From DASVXQ01 sp046727955 (GTDB lineage: Bacteria; Actinomycetota; CALGFH01), in the NCBI GenBank assembly GCA_046727955.1, contig JBKPDO010000158.1, positions 1 to 39,079 on the forward strand: a DNA stretch of 39,079 bases, given 5' to 3'. Below, one piece after another: positions 29,954 through 37,654 of the stretch; the first letter of the stretch is position 1, and the number at the start of each line of letters is the position of its first letter. The notes beneath the pieces are model-generated. The model had not been told where the DNA came from and ran no database searches. It saw only the letters and a list, made by a program, of their open reading frames with translations. A program made the translations under genes and the position numbers.

Positions 29954-30082
29954 GTTTCGGGTGGTCGTAGGGAAGACCACCTGAAACCCTGTCCAGAGAG
30001 CCGTTTCCGCTGGTCAGACCCCCAATTCTTTCGGGTGGTCGGTTTCGGGTGGTCTCCCGTCGTCGTGGCCACCACCCGAAAC
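29954..30082. repeat. Iteron-like cluster, six copies of a 13-bp motif, possible replication origin
   Basis: Motif GTTTCGGGTGGTC. Direct copies: 29954-29966 (perfect), 30003-30015 (11/13), 30028-30040 (12/13), 30042-30054 (perfect). Inverted copies: 29975-29987 (12/13) and 30070-30082 (12/13). The first direct and first inverted copies form a 15-bp-armed dyad. The set straddles the primase stop codon. Iterons next to a replication gene are a usual origin design. Confidence 0.65.
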
Positions 30083-32146
30083 ATCGTGACCGCCCTCCGT
30101 GGTCGGAAGCTCCCAGACGGTCGGCCGCCCCTGCTCGTGCTCAAGCCGCTGCGGCACGATGCCGAGGCGCCTGCGGGCCTCCTTCAGCGCCCAGTCGGAC
30201 ACGTCCATCTCTCGGGCCTCAGCCACAACCTCTTTTCGCTCCCTCGGGCCATCAGAGAGGTAGTCTCGCAGCCAGGCAATAGCCTCGCCCAGCGCGCCGC
30301 CTTGGCCTTCATTTTCGGAGCGGAAAGCATCCTGGAGGGACACGCCAGACGCGCCCTCCCAGTCGATGCGGGTGGTCTTGTGGCCGTTGGCCGACATGGT
30401 GAAGCGCAGGGTTCCGTCGTCCTCGGCCGTGTAGTTGCCTCGCACGCCGAAAAGGCGCTGCTTGGGGTTGTCCTGGTCGCGGACCACGAAGGCGACGAAC
30501 CGCGCCACGCCCGTTACCTTACGGGAGCCGAGAACCGCGTCCAGGGGGTCGCCAGCCCCGCCCTTGCGAGTGTGCTCGATGGCGAGGATGGCCGCCCCCG
30601 TGCGCTTGGCCATGGCCTGGAGGGGGGCCAGCACCTCGGTCACGTCCTTGGCCTTGTTCATCTCCACCTTGCGGCCGACGACCTTGTCAAGGTTGTCGAT
30701 GACGACCAGGAGCACGCCGTGCTCGCGGATCAGCCGCTCCAGCTCGACCAGGCGCTCAGGGAACGTCGGTGGCACCTGCGCGTCAGGGTCTTCCAGGTCC
30801 TCCCAGACCACGCCGAACCGCTCGCGGTCGCCCCCTGCTTCCAGGTAGCGCGCCAGCGCTTCGCTCTCGCCGTCCTCTGGCGCGATCAGTAGCACACGGC
30901 CCTCGCGGCCAGGCGTGCCGTCTGGCATGGGGGCGCCCCTGGAGACGCGGGCCTGTAGGTCGGTGGCCACCGTGCTCTTGCCCACCTTGGGCGGCCCCGC
31001 GAGCAGCCCGAGGCTGCCCAGGGGGATGTAGCCCTGCCAGAGGAACTGGATGGGCACGACCCTGATGTCTGGCCCCCAGGAGACGCGCAGGCCACGGTCG
31101 GGCGCGTCGCCCGCCGCCTGCCCGTTCTGCTCGGGCGAGCCAGCACGGGGGGGAACCGCTGGCTCATAGCGGGCCACACTGGCGGCGATGGCCCGCACCT
31201 CGGCCTCGGGGAGCGGCGGCTGGCAGCGCGCGTCGCATTCGGCCAGGAGCGCGGCAGTGATGGCCTCCTGGCCCATGCCACGACGGCGCATCGTGCCAGC
31301 CAGCGAGGCCAGGGTGGCGTTGCGCTGGCCGTCGGTGATCGGCTCCCCGTCGGCCGCCGTGGTCGGCCCCTGGCCGCCCTGCCGTTCTGGTGGTGCCGAG
31401 AGCAGCTCCAGGAGCCACGTGGGCGCCTCGGCTGGCTCCAGGTCGTTCAGCCAGCGGTACGCCTCGCCCGTCTCAGGGTGGATGCTGGGCGCGGCCACGA
31501 TGTAGCCGCCCTCCCCGCGGGTGTCCAGGCCAGCCCCGAGCCTGCGGACGCTGTTGCCGACGCCCTCGGCGGGCCAGTGGAAGACGAGATGGCGCCCCTT
31601 GCCTGTGCGCTGCTGCAGCGTCATCGGCAGCGGGCCGTGCTCGGCCTCCAGGCGTTCCAGGCTGGCCTCACCCTCCTGGCCATCAACGTCGACCACGAAC
31701 AGGCCCGTTTCGGCGCCCATCGCCAGGCCGATGCTGTAGTCGGGGTTCGCAGCCCACCAGCGGCGGATGGTGCGCTCGCTGGTCGTGGCCTCGTGCGGCC
31801 AGTCCTTGACCTGGGCCACCTTGCCGATCAGCGGATGCGCGCGCCAGCCGCGGCGTGCGTAGTCGAGCGCAGCGCGCAGCAGCTCGCTGTCGGCTGGCGC
31901 CCTCGTGCCACTGGGGAGTGGGACGGCGCGCAGGTCGCCCATGGTCAGGCCAGCCGCCCCCAGCACACTGCCCCTGCGGCACTGCTGCTTACAGGACACG
32001 TAGGGGCTACCGTCTGGCCCGCGGCCCACGGTCAGGGCGCGGCGCGCACCGCATGACGGGCAACGGGTCTGGCGTCTCGCGGTCGGGGGCAGCTCGGCGA
32101 GGATGGTGAGGATGACGCTGGGCGTGGTACGGTGTTGCTGAGGCAT
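30014..32146 (-). CDS. Primase-polymerase/helicase replication protein
   Basis: 710 residues. An N-terminal zinc finger (CPSCG then CKQQC, about 28-57) is followed by an AEP-type primase-polymerase domain (about 90-240) with FVVDVDG, RTGKGRHLVFHWP and APSIHPETGEAYRW, a PriCT-1-like helical domain (about 265-330: GQRNATLASLAGTMRRRGMG) and a RepA/AAA_25-type helicase (Walker A GPPKVGKST near 390, Walker B VLLVVIDNL, LAIEHTRKGG sensor). The C-terminal 60 residues hold a winged-helix-like segment and a Gly/His/Asp-rich tail. Primase plus helicase in one chain allows self-sufficient replication after excision. ATG 32146 has only AAAGGG upstream. The Zn-ribbon gene chain follows. Confidence 0.93.
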   Translation of the reverse strand: MPQQHRTTPSVILTILAELPPTARRQTRCPSCGARRALTVGRGPDGSPYVSCKQQCRRGSVLGAAGLTMGDLRAVPLPSGTRAPADSELLRAALDYARRGWRAHPLIGKVAQVKDWPHEATTSERTIRRWWAANPDYSIGLAMGAETGLFVVDVDGQEGEASLERLEAEHGPLPMTLQQRTGKGRHLVFHWPAEGVGNSVRRLGAGLDTRGEGGYIVAAPSIHPETGEAYRWLNDLEPAEAPTWLLELLSAPPERQGGQGPTTAADGEPITDGQRNATLASLAGTMRRRGMGQEAITAALLAECDARCQPPLPEAEVRAIAASVARYEPAVPPRAGSPEQNGQAAGDAPDRGLRVSWGPDIRVVPIQFLWQGYIPLGSLGLLAGPPKVGKSTVATDLQARVSRGAPMPDGTPGREGRVLLIAPEDGESEALARYLEAGGDRERFGVVWEDLEDPDAQVPPTFPERLVELERLIREHGVLLVVIDNLDKVVGRKVEMNKAKDVTEVLAPLQAMAKRTGAAILAIEHTRKGGAGDPLDAVLGSRKVTGVARFVAFVVRDQDNPKQRLFGVRGNYTAEDDGTLRFTMSANGHKTTRIDWEGASGVSLQDAFRSENEGQGGALGEAIAWLRDYLSDGPRERKEVVAEAREMDVSDWALKEARRRLGIVPQRLEHEQGRPTVWELPTTEGGHDVSGGGHDDGRPPETDHPKELGV

Positions 32147-32909
32147 GAGGAGGCCCTTTCTGTCTCACGGGCGCCAGGTCGGTAGAGACGGCCTGGCGTC
32201 TGGCTTTCCTGGGGAAAGGCGCAGCCCCCTACCAGCAGGCGCGATCTGCCGATAGGGGGCTGCTGCCTGGTCTTGCCGAGCGTCCATCGCGCGGACGGTG
32301 GCCCCCCGCCGCCAGGAACGGACGGGGGAGATGATCGGAGCCAGCCAAGGGCTCTACTGGTGCGGTGGGAGGCGGGAGGCCAGTGGCCTCCACCGCGGGG
32401 GCGCCGACTGACGGGGCGCCCAACCTCCTGAACACATGTTCGGCCCGCCGTCCCGCTTAGTCAAACCCCGTCAATAGCCCCTGACCTGCGGATATGGACC
32501 TTGTTTCGTCGCTACTGCCCCTCGGGGGCGACGGGCACGCCCCCCCCGACGTCAGGAGGGGCCGTGAAAGTGGCCTGGGCAACTTTTGCAGGTTTCACAG
32601 GGTCACGCCCCCATGCCCGCGTGCAGCTATCGCGCGCGTGAGGCGGGCCAGTGAACCGCGCCTGACCAGCGCATCTACTAGATGACCAGGGCGTTTGAGG
32701 CCCGAACATGGAGCGGTTTTTCTCTGATTTTCGAGCCTCTCGGTCTGTCCGCGAAGCCGCCGCACACCTGGCGTACCCCCCTATGGTATGGCCATGCGCG
32801 CGCAAGGCGGCCAGCGTGGCGCGCGTCACAGTGCGCTTGACCTGGGCGAATGCAGTGGTAGCCCTCGGGCAGAGGCCCGAGCAGCGGGCCAAGACCACGG
32901 GAGGCGACC
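32147..32909. other. Gene-poor, hairpin-rich leader between the primase and the attR-side genes
   Basis: 763 bp with no convincing gene. On the primase side it has CGCCAGG/CCTGGCG arms (32170-32196), a perfect 11-bp stem GCAGCCCCCTA/TAGGGGGCTGC (32221-32231 and 32253-32263), and a nested hairpin with GGAGGCC-act-GGCCTCC near 32377-32393. A frame of 68 codons (ATG 32435 to 32229, minus) crosses these hairpins but has weak support. Further right are an ATCTA-c-TAGAT palindrome (32673-32683) and an AT-rich patch near 32710-32735. The region likely holds divergent promoters and control of replication. Confidence 0.55.
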
Positions 32910-33116
32910 ATGAGCATGAGCACGACGGGCGCGCAGGCCAATGGCCTGGCCGCGCGTCAGGCGGACGACCGCGCGGGCGGGCAGAGCCAGTACGGGCGCG
33001 CCTGCTTCCGTGCGGTGGTCCGCGAGGCGACCGAGCTGCAGCGCAAGGGCCAGCGCGAGCAGGCGGACGCGCTGTGCGCGGCGTTCGAGCGCGGCTACGG
33101 GGGTGAGGCCCGATGA
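32910..33116 (+). CDS. Small protein of the attR-side unit
   Basis: 68 residues from ATG 32910, with GGGAGG 6 nt upstream. The sequence has a polar N-terminus followed by an amphipathic helix (YGRACFRAVVREATELQRKGQREQADALCAAFERGYGG). No family known. A possible -35 TTGACC with a weak -10 lies 45-70 bp upstream. Its stop overlaps the next start by 4 bp. A pair of small genes next to the right end of a small element is the place where accessory or host-interaction genes often sit. Confidence 0.65.
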   Translation: MSMSTTGAQANGLAARQADDRAGGQSQYGRACFRAVVREATELQRKGQREQADALCAAFERGYGGEAR

Positions 33117-33280
33117 CGCTCGACTGGCTCAGGGTCCGCCTGACGGGTGGGCGCTGCTACGCGCAGGGATGCGGGCGCCTACTCCTGCTGCATACGCCCT
33201 GGCGCTCCCGCCGCTGTGCCCGTGCGCCCCTGGCCGTCCGCCTGGCCGAGCGGGAGGACACGAGGCGCGCAGCGGGGTAG
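33113..33280 (+). CDS. Small basic protein, second gene of the attR-side unit
   Basis: 55 residues; ATG 33113 overlaps the preceding stop (ATGA). It begins MTLDWLRVRLTGGRCYAQGCG, then LLLLHTPWRSRRCARAPLAVRLAERED. It is Arg-rich with three Cys. Reminiscent of small plasmid transfer or spread proteins only in size; no family is claimed. A likely terminator follows. Confidence 0.5.
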   Translation: MTLDWLRVRLTGGRCYAQGCGRLLLLHTPWRSRRCARAPLAVRLAEREDTRRAAG

Positions 33281-33297
33281 GCGCGACGCTCTCACGG

Positions 33298-33330
33298 GGC
33301 GCCCTGGCCGATGGCTGGGGCGCCTTTGCG
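33298..33330 (+). terminator. Probable terminator before attR
   Basis: Stem GGCGCCC (33298-33304) and GGGCGCC (33318-33324), then tttgcgtt. About 175 bp without any gene follow up to the repeat. Confidence 0.5.
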
Positions 33331-33505
33331 TTGCCCGTACCAGGCGGCCAGGGACGCGCAGGGCGGCCGATGGTCCGCCAGCCCAGCCCTCTGGCCCCGT
33401 GCCACCAGCGCGGCGCTGCCCTGGTACTCGGGGCACTCTACGGGGTCGAGCTACCTTGCCGTGGCCGTTTGGCCTGGTAGGATGCCGTTTGCAGGCGGCC
33501 GAATC

Positions 33506-33571
33506 AGGTACGGGTATTCCTCGATGAGGGTGCCGTCGCGGTCGAGGAAGACCGCGGGACGGCTCACCGCC
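33506..33571. repeat. attR: 66-bp direct repeat, duplicated start of gmhB
   Basis: Perfect copy of 26261-26326. On the minus strand it begins next to the gmhA stop and gives a 20-codon gmhB stub that then runs into element sequence. Confidence 0.95.
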
Positions 33572-34139
33572 GGCTCGCCAGGTACGCCTCCACCCACCCG
33601 CAGAGGGCATGGCCGATGGTGATGTGCCCCTGCTGGACCAGGTTGGGGCTCTGGCCGTCCACGTGCAGGGCGGCGTCGGCGAGCTCGTCCAGTGGCGAGC
33701 GAGAGGGGCCCAGGAACGCCACCACCCTGAGCCCGCGGTCCTTGGCGGTGGCGGCGGCCCGCACGACGTTCTCGGAGCGGCCGCTGGTGGTAATGGCCAG
33801 CAGCACGTCCCCTGGCCGGCCGAGCCCCTCGACCTGGCGCGCGAAGACGTCGGCGTAACCGTAGTCGTTGCCGACCGCCGTCAGCACGGAGGTGTCGGTG
33901 GTCAGCGCCACCGCCCGGTACGCCGGCCGCTCCAGGAACAGGCGTCCTACCAGCTCGCCGGCCAGATGCTGAGCGTCGGCCGCGCTGCCGCCGTTGCCGC
34001 AGAGCAGCAGCTGCCCGCCGGCGGCGAGCGACTCGCCGACCAGGCGGGCGGCGCGCTCGACCGCGGCGGCGCCTGGCCGTGCCGCCAGTGCGGCCGAGGC
34101 GGCCGCGGAGGTGGCGAGATAGGCGGCGATGTCGGTCAC
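33564..34139 (-). CDS. gmhA: Sedoheptulose-7-phosphate isomerase (SIS domain)
   Basis: 191 residues from GTG 34139, whose last two bases lie in the hddA stop (GTGA). The phosphosugar-binding SIS fold is shown by LLLCGNGGSAADAQHLAGELVGR (about 45-67), AVGNDYGYADVFARQVEGLG, LLAITTSGRSENVVRAA and the catalytic His segment QQGHITIGHALCGWVE. It makes D-glycero-D-manno-heptose 7-phosphate, the first step of NDP-heptose synthesis. The stop codon abuts the duplicated gmhB start. The element inserted immediately after this gene, leaving it complete. Confidence 0.95.
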   Translation of the reverse strand: MTDIAAYLATSAAASAALAARPGAAAVERAARLVGESLAAGGQLLLCGNGGSAADAQHLAGELVGRLFLERPAYRAVALTTDTSVLTAVGNDYGYADVFARQVEGLGRPGDVLLAITTSGRSENVVRAAATAKDRGLRVVAFLGPSRSPLDELADAALHVDGQSPNLVQQGHITIGHALCGWVEAYLASRR

Positions 34140-35131
34140 CAGCGCACTCCCCGAGCGTCGAATTCCACCGGCGAGCACGGGGCGCTGGCCGCCTCCAGCG
34201 CGGCCGCGACCCGGGCCTGGCTCCCGGATGGGGCCGCGAACAGCAGAAAGCCGCCGCCACCGGCGCCGAGCACCTTACCCCCGGCCGCCCCGGCCTGGCG
34301 ACCCACCGCGTAGAGCTCGTCCAGGCGCGGAGTGGTGATGCCCGAGGCCAGGCGGCGCTTCTGCTCCCAACCCTCGTGCAGCCCCTCCGCAAAGCCCACC
34401 AGGTCTCCGCGCCGCAGCGCCTCCGCCATGGCCACGGTGAGCGCCTTGATCGCCGCGAGGCTCTCCAGACTGCGGGCCGAGCCGCCCAGCACGCCGTCGA
34501 CCTGGCGTCGCAGGATGCCAGCGTCGGTGCGGCTCTGGCCAGACCAGGCCAGCAGCAGGGAGCCCTCCAGCTCCTCGATCACCGCCGGCGCGACCGGCAG
34601 TGGCCGCACGTCGACGTTGTTGTCCCCGTAGAACTCGATCAGATTCAGCCCGCCGAAGGCTGCGGCGTACTGGTCCTGCATGCCGCCCTCGATCTTCAGG
34701 TCGACCCGCTCGACCTGGTAGGCGCGCTGCGCCAGCTCCGCCGGCGACCACCTCCTGCCGCTCGCCGCTCCGACCGCGGCCAGCATCGCCACTACTAGCG
34801 CGGAGGACGAGCCGAGCCCGGAGCCGGGCGGCGCGTCGGTCGCCAGGGTGAGGTCCAGCCCGCGCTCTGGAGCGAGGTCTCGCAGGACCGCCTTGACCAG
34901 GTCGAGATGGCCGTCGAACACCAGCTCGTCCCGGGCGAAGGCAGCCCGCGCTCTGAGGTCCAGCGATTCCACGTGGTAGTCGTGGTCGGCCCTGGTGCTC
35001 ACCCGCGCGTCGGCGTAGCGGGCGATGGTGGCCGACAGCACCGCGCCACCGTGGCTGGCCGGGTAGGGCGGCACGTCGGTCCCTCCGCCCGCGAAGCTGA
35101 TACGCAGCGGGGCACTGGCGCGAAGCGACAC
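34136..35131 (-). CDS. hddA: D-glycero-D-manno-heptose 7-phosphate kinase (GHMP family)
   Basis: 331 residues from GTG 35131, which shares a base with the upstream stop (TAGTG). GHMP motifs: SAPLRISFAGGGTDVPPYP at the start, APPGSGLGSSSALVVAMLAA (ATP loop, about 95-115) and GGKVLGAGGGGFLLFAAP near the end. The arrangement with gmhA and gmhB means the HddA type, which phosphorylates C-1 of heptose 7-phosphate. A heptose nucleotidyltransferase (HddC) is not in the window. In actinomycetes the product feeds heptose-containing glycans or antibiotics. Confidence 0.92.
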   Translation of the reverse strand: MSLRASAPLRISFAGGGTDVPPYPASHGGAVLSATIARYADARVSTRADHDYHVESLDLRARAAFARDELVFDGHLDLVKAVLRDLAPERGLDLTLATDAPPGSGLGSSSALVVAMLAAVGAASGRRWSPAELAQRAYQVERVDLKIEGGMQDQYAAAFGGLNLIEFYGDNNVDVRPLPVAPAVIEELEGSLLLAWSGQSRTDAGILRRQVDGVLGGSARSLESLAAIKALTVAMAEALRRGDLVGFAEGLHEGWEQKRRLASGITTPRLDELYAVGRQAGAAGGKVLGAGGGGFLLFAAPSGSQARVAAALEAASAPCSPVEFDARGVRW

Positions 35132-36258
35132 TATCGCGCCGCCTTCACGATCAGCTTCTCGAGCCGGGCGACCACCGCCTGCCAGGCGAGCTCGGCCTCG
35201 ACCCACTCGCGCCCGGCCTTGCCCATGGCCCGAGCTCGCTCGGGGTCCGCCAGCAGCTCCGCCACGGCGGCGCCGACCTCGCCAGCGCGGCGGCCGTCCA
35301 CCACTACGCCGGTGACACCCTCCACCACCGTCTCGGGCGCCCCGCCCGAGCGCCCGGCCACCGCCGGCAGCCCGCTCGCGGCCGCCTCCAGGAACACCGC
35401 CCCCAGGGCCTCCAGGTCCATGCCGAGCCAGCGGGTCCGGCACGGCATGGCGAAGACGTTGCCGGCCGCATAGTGTGCCGGCAGCTCCTCCCAGCGGACC
35501 TCGCCGGCGAAGTGGATGCGGTCGGCCACCGGGCTCGTCGCGGCCATGCGCCGCAGCCTGCGCTCATACGGCCCGGGGCCGACGATCAGCAGGCGGGCGC
35601 CGGGCACGCTCGCGACCACCCGAGGCCACGCCTCGATCAACCGGTCCTGGCCCTTGCGCGGCACCAGCCGCGACACGCACACGCAGACCGGGTCGTCGGC
35701 GAGCCGGTAGTGGGCGCGCACCCCGGCGCCGTCCACGCCGGGGTGATAGACGTCGGTCGCCACGCCAGAAGGCAGCAGCTCGACCGGGCAGCGGCCACGC
35801 ACGCCGCGCTCGACCCGCGCCGCCGACCAGCGGCTCACCGCGGTCAGCACGCGTATGTCCGCTGCTACCCGCGTCATCAGGTGCCGCACCAGCGGCACCT
35901 TGCTGACCGCCACCTCGACCCCGTGGGTGAAGCCTATGCAGGGCACGCCGGTCTCACGAGTGAGCCGGCGCGCCAGCAGCCCGAGCGGCAACGCCGCGCC
36001 GAAGCAGATCACGTCGGGGCGCACCTGCCTGGCCAGCTCGACGGCGCGGCGGGCGACGTCGGCGGTCGGCAGCATGCGGCTGGTCGGGTGGCGCACCACG
36101 CGGTACGGCTCGCCGGCGTCGAATTCGTCCGCGCCGGGCCAGGCGGGCGCGTATACCGTCACCTCGCCGGGCGGCAGGCGGCGCACCAGGCTGTGACAGT
36201 ACTGCTGGATGCCGCCAGGGCGCGGCGGGAAGTCGTTGGTGATCAGGAGAAGGCTCAC
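35131..36258 (-). CDS. GT4-family glycosyltransferase
   Basis: 375 residues with a GT-B fold. The N-terminus LLLITNDFPPRPGGIQQYCHSLVRRLP is the acceptor-side signature of PimB/GT4-type enzymes, the linker has VCVCVSRLVPRKGQDRLIEAWP, and the donor site reads FLEAAASGLPAVAGRSGGAPETVVEG, with the second Glu of the EX7E motif. Donor and acceptor cannot be set, but being first in a heptose operon suggests transfer of the NDP-heptose or a mannosyl step onto a lipid or glycan. ATG 36258 starts the operon; two 21-bp near-repeats lie 45-85 bp upstream. Confidence 0.9.
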   Translation of the reverse strand: MSLLLITNDFPPRPGGIQQYCHSLVRRLPPGEVTVYAPAWPGADEFDAGEPYRVVRHPTSRMLPTADVARRAVELARQVRPDVICFGAALPLGLLARRLTRETGVPCIGFTHGVEVAVSKVPLVRHLMTRVAADIRVLTAVSRWSAARVERGVRGRCPVELLPSGVATDVYHPGVDGAGVRAHYRLADDPVCVCVSRLVPRKGQDRLIEAWPRVVASVPGARLLIVGPGPYERRLRRMAATSPVADRIHFAGEVRWEELPAHYAAGNVFAMPCRTRWLGMDLEALGAVFLEAAASGLPAVAGRSGGAPETVVEGVTGVVVDGRRAGEVGAAVAELLADPERARAMGKAGREWVEAELAWQAVVARLEKLIVKAAR

Positions 36259-36301
36259 GGCGCGGGATTCTATTCGCGCCTTCCGAAGAGCGCTCGTCGT
36301 G

Positions 36302-36344
36302 CGCCGTCAACTGGAGCACCGCACGCCGTCAACTGGGGTGCCGC
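36302..36344 (+). repeat. Tandem 21-bp near-repeat upstream of the glycan operon
   Basis: Copies at 36302-36322 and 36324-36344 agree in 18 of 21 bases (core cgccgtcaactgg). They lie between the glycosyltransferase start and the end of the M48 gene, so they may be an operator or a dispersed repeat. Confidence 0.7.
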
Positions 36345-37654
36345 GCCGGCTCGACCCCGTGCCGGGCTGCCCACAGCCAGGCCTGGGCGATCCGCGCCAT
36401 GGTCGGCGGGTGGCTGGCGAACAGGGCGACCAGCAGGCGGTTGGGCCGCAGGTCGGCGCGGTTCTCGAGCGCCAGGCGCCGCTCCACCGCGACGGCCGTG
36501 CCGGGGTCGCGGGAGACCTCGAGCGCGACCCAGTCCGCGCGCGCCTCCGACCAGCGGCTCACCGCGCTCGCCAGCGGCGCCGCGAGCAGCCCGCCGGCCG
36601 CGCCGAGCAGCAGCAAGCCAGGCGCCACGGCAGCATCGCCGAGGCCGGTGACGTGCAGCAAGTCGCGCAGCCAGTCCAGCTCGAGCAGCCAGTTCACCAG
36701 CAGGACGCCACCGGCGGTCGCCATCGTCCCGGCCGCCGTGCCGAACAGCACGTCCCGATGCCGCACGTGCGCCAGCTCGTGGGCGAGCACCAGCAGGACC
36801 TCGTCATCCCGCCCATGTCCGTGTTCCGCCCCGCCAGCGCCCGGGTCGGGCGCGGCTGTGGCCCCGGCGGCGGGGTCGGGCGTGGCCCCGGCGGCGGGGT
36901 CGGGCGCGCCCCCGGCTCCGGTGGGCGCCTCCCCCGCTGGCTGGCCGGCCAGCAGCGTGTCGTACACCACGACCCGCCGGGTCCGGCCGACCCCAGACAC
37001 GTAGGCGTTCACCCTGGTGGTGCGGCGGCTCGCATCCGACACCAGCACGTCACGAACGGAAACGCGCATGTCAGCCGCCATCGCCAGAACGCGCTCGCGC
37101 AACGATCCCGCCTGCAGCGACTTGAAGCGGTTGAACAGCGGCTCTAGCACGACCGGGCCGAGCAGCGCGAGAACCACGACCAGCAGCGCGCCCACGGCCG
37201 CGGCCACCCACGGATAGCCCGGCGGCCGCCAGTTCGCCGCCGCGATCAGCGCGGCCACCGGCAGCACAGTCAGAACCAGTCCGACTCCGCGGCTCTTCAG
37301 CCAGTCCGCCATGAACCCGCGCAACCGCTGCGTCGCCAGCCCCGCGCGCCGGTCCTGCCGGTAGCTGCGCAGCGAGAACGGCAGCCCAACCAGTGCCTGC
37401 GCGACCACCACAGTGGCCACCGTCAGCGCGGCGCCGCCAGGTACGAAGCCCCCGGCCAACCCGGCCGCCCACGTCACCAGGTGGCGGCCCGGCCCGCTCA
37501 GCGCCAGCGCCACCAGCAGCAGCAGGTCCACTGCGAAGGCCACCAGCCCCCAGCGCTGCCGTGGCTTGGCATAGCGGACGCAGGCCTCGACCTCTTCAGG
37601 AGAGAACGCGCGCAGCGGATCCGCCGGCCCTGGTCGCGGCACCCGCCAGCTCAT
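36329..37654 (-). CDS. M48-family membrane metalloprotease (Ste24/HtpX-like)
   Basis: 441 residues with about six membrane helices. The zinc motif is HELAH (in LVLAHELAHVRHRD), with the third ligand in SEARADWVALE; the arrangement of TM helices before and after the motif is that of CAAX protease 1 and HtpX-like enzymes, which degrade or trim membrane proteins. A low-complexity loop just before the zinc site (PDPAAGAT repeats) derives from a perfect 24-bp tandem duplication (36858-36905). ATG 37654 overlaps the upstream stop (ATGA), so both proteases are made together. Confidence 0.9.
   Translation of the reverse strand: MSWRVPRPGPADPLRAFSPEEVEACVRYAKPRQRWGLVAFAVDLLLLVALALSGPGRHLVTWAAGLAGGFVPGGAALTVATVVVAQALVGLPFSLRSYRQDRRAGLATQRLRGFMADWLKSRGVGLVLTVLPVAALIAAANWRPPGYPWVAAAVGALLVVVLALLGPVVLEPLFNRFKSLQAGSLRERVLAMAADMRVSVRDVLVSDASRRTTRVNAYVSGVGRTRRVVVYDTLLAGQPAGEAPTGAGGAPDPAAGATPDPAAGATAAPDPGAGGAEHGHGRDDEVLLVLAHELAHVRHRDVLFGTAAGTMATAGGVLLVNWLLELDWLRDLLHVTGLGDAAVAPGLLLLGAAGGLLAAPLASAVSRWSEARADWVALEVSRDPGTAVAVERRLALENRADLRPNRLLVALFASHPPTMARIAQAWLWAARHGVEPARHPS
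36858..36905 (+). repeat. 24-bp perfect tandem repeat in the M48 gene
   Basis: Two adjacent identical copies (36858-36881 and 36882-36905) encode PDPAAGAT units in a loop before the HELAH motif. Length change would stay in frame. Confidence 0.9.

Larger units (their letters stand above)
26261..33571. mobile_element. 7.2-kb integrative element inserted at the gmhA/gmhB junction
   Basis: It is bounded by perfect 66-bp direct repeats; the element plus one repeat is 7,245 bp. Contents from left to right: tyrosine recombinase, small coupled gene, 100-residue protein, excisionase-like protein, TM protein, tiny-gene chain, Zn-ribbon protein, primase/helicase, structured leader, and two small genes by attR. 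The gmhA and gmhB frames run straight through the repeats, and removing the element would restore the GTGA overlap found between the other operon genes. No relaxase, FtsK/TraB translocase, capsid, portal or terminase is visible. It resembles an actinomycete integrating replicon (pSAM2-like in logic) without transfer genes, or a phage satellite. Confidence 0.93.

Noticed and set aside
29954..30082. CRISPR array
   Set aside because: Units are 13 bp, mixed in orientation and unevenly spaced, with no uniform spacers and no cas genes.
32229..32435. A 68-codon minus-strand gene before the primase
   Set aside because: Pro/Gly/Ala-rich, crosses several hairpins and overlaps its own possible ribosome site; kept only as a possible leader frame in the region entry.
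32494..32898. Small frames on both strands left of the 68-residue gene
   Set aside because: No ribosome sites and codon use unlike neighbouring real genes.
26261..33571. Prophage
   Set aside because: No terminase, portal, capsid, tail, lysis or repressor genes are seen; size and content fit a replicon or satellite.
33506..33571. A tRNA gene as the attachment site
   Set aside because: The repeat does not fold as a tRNA end; it translates in frame as the GmhB N-terminus.
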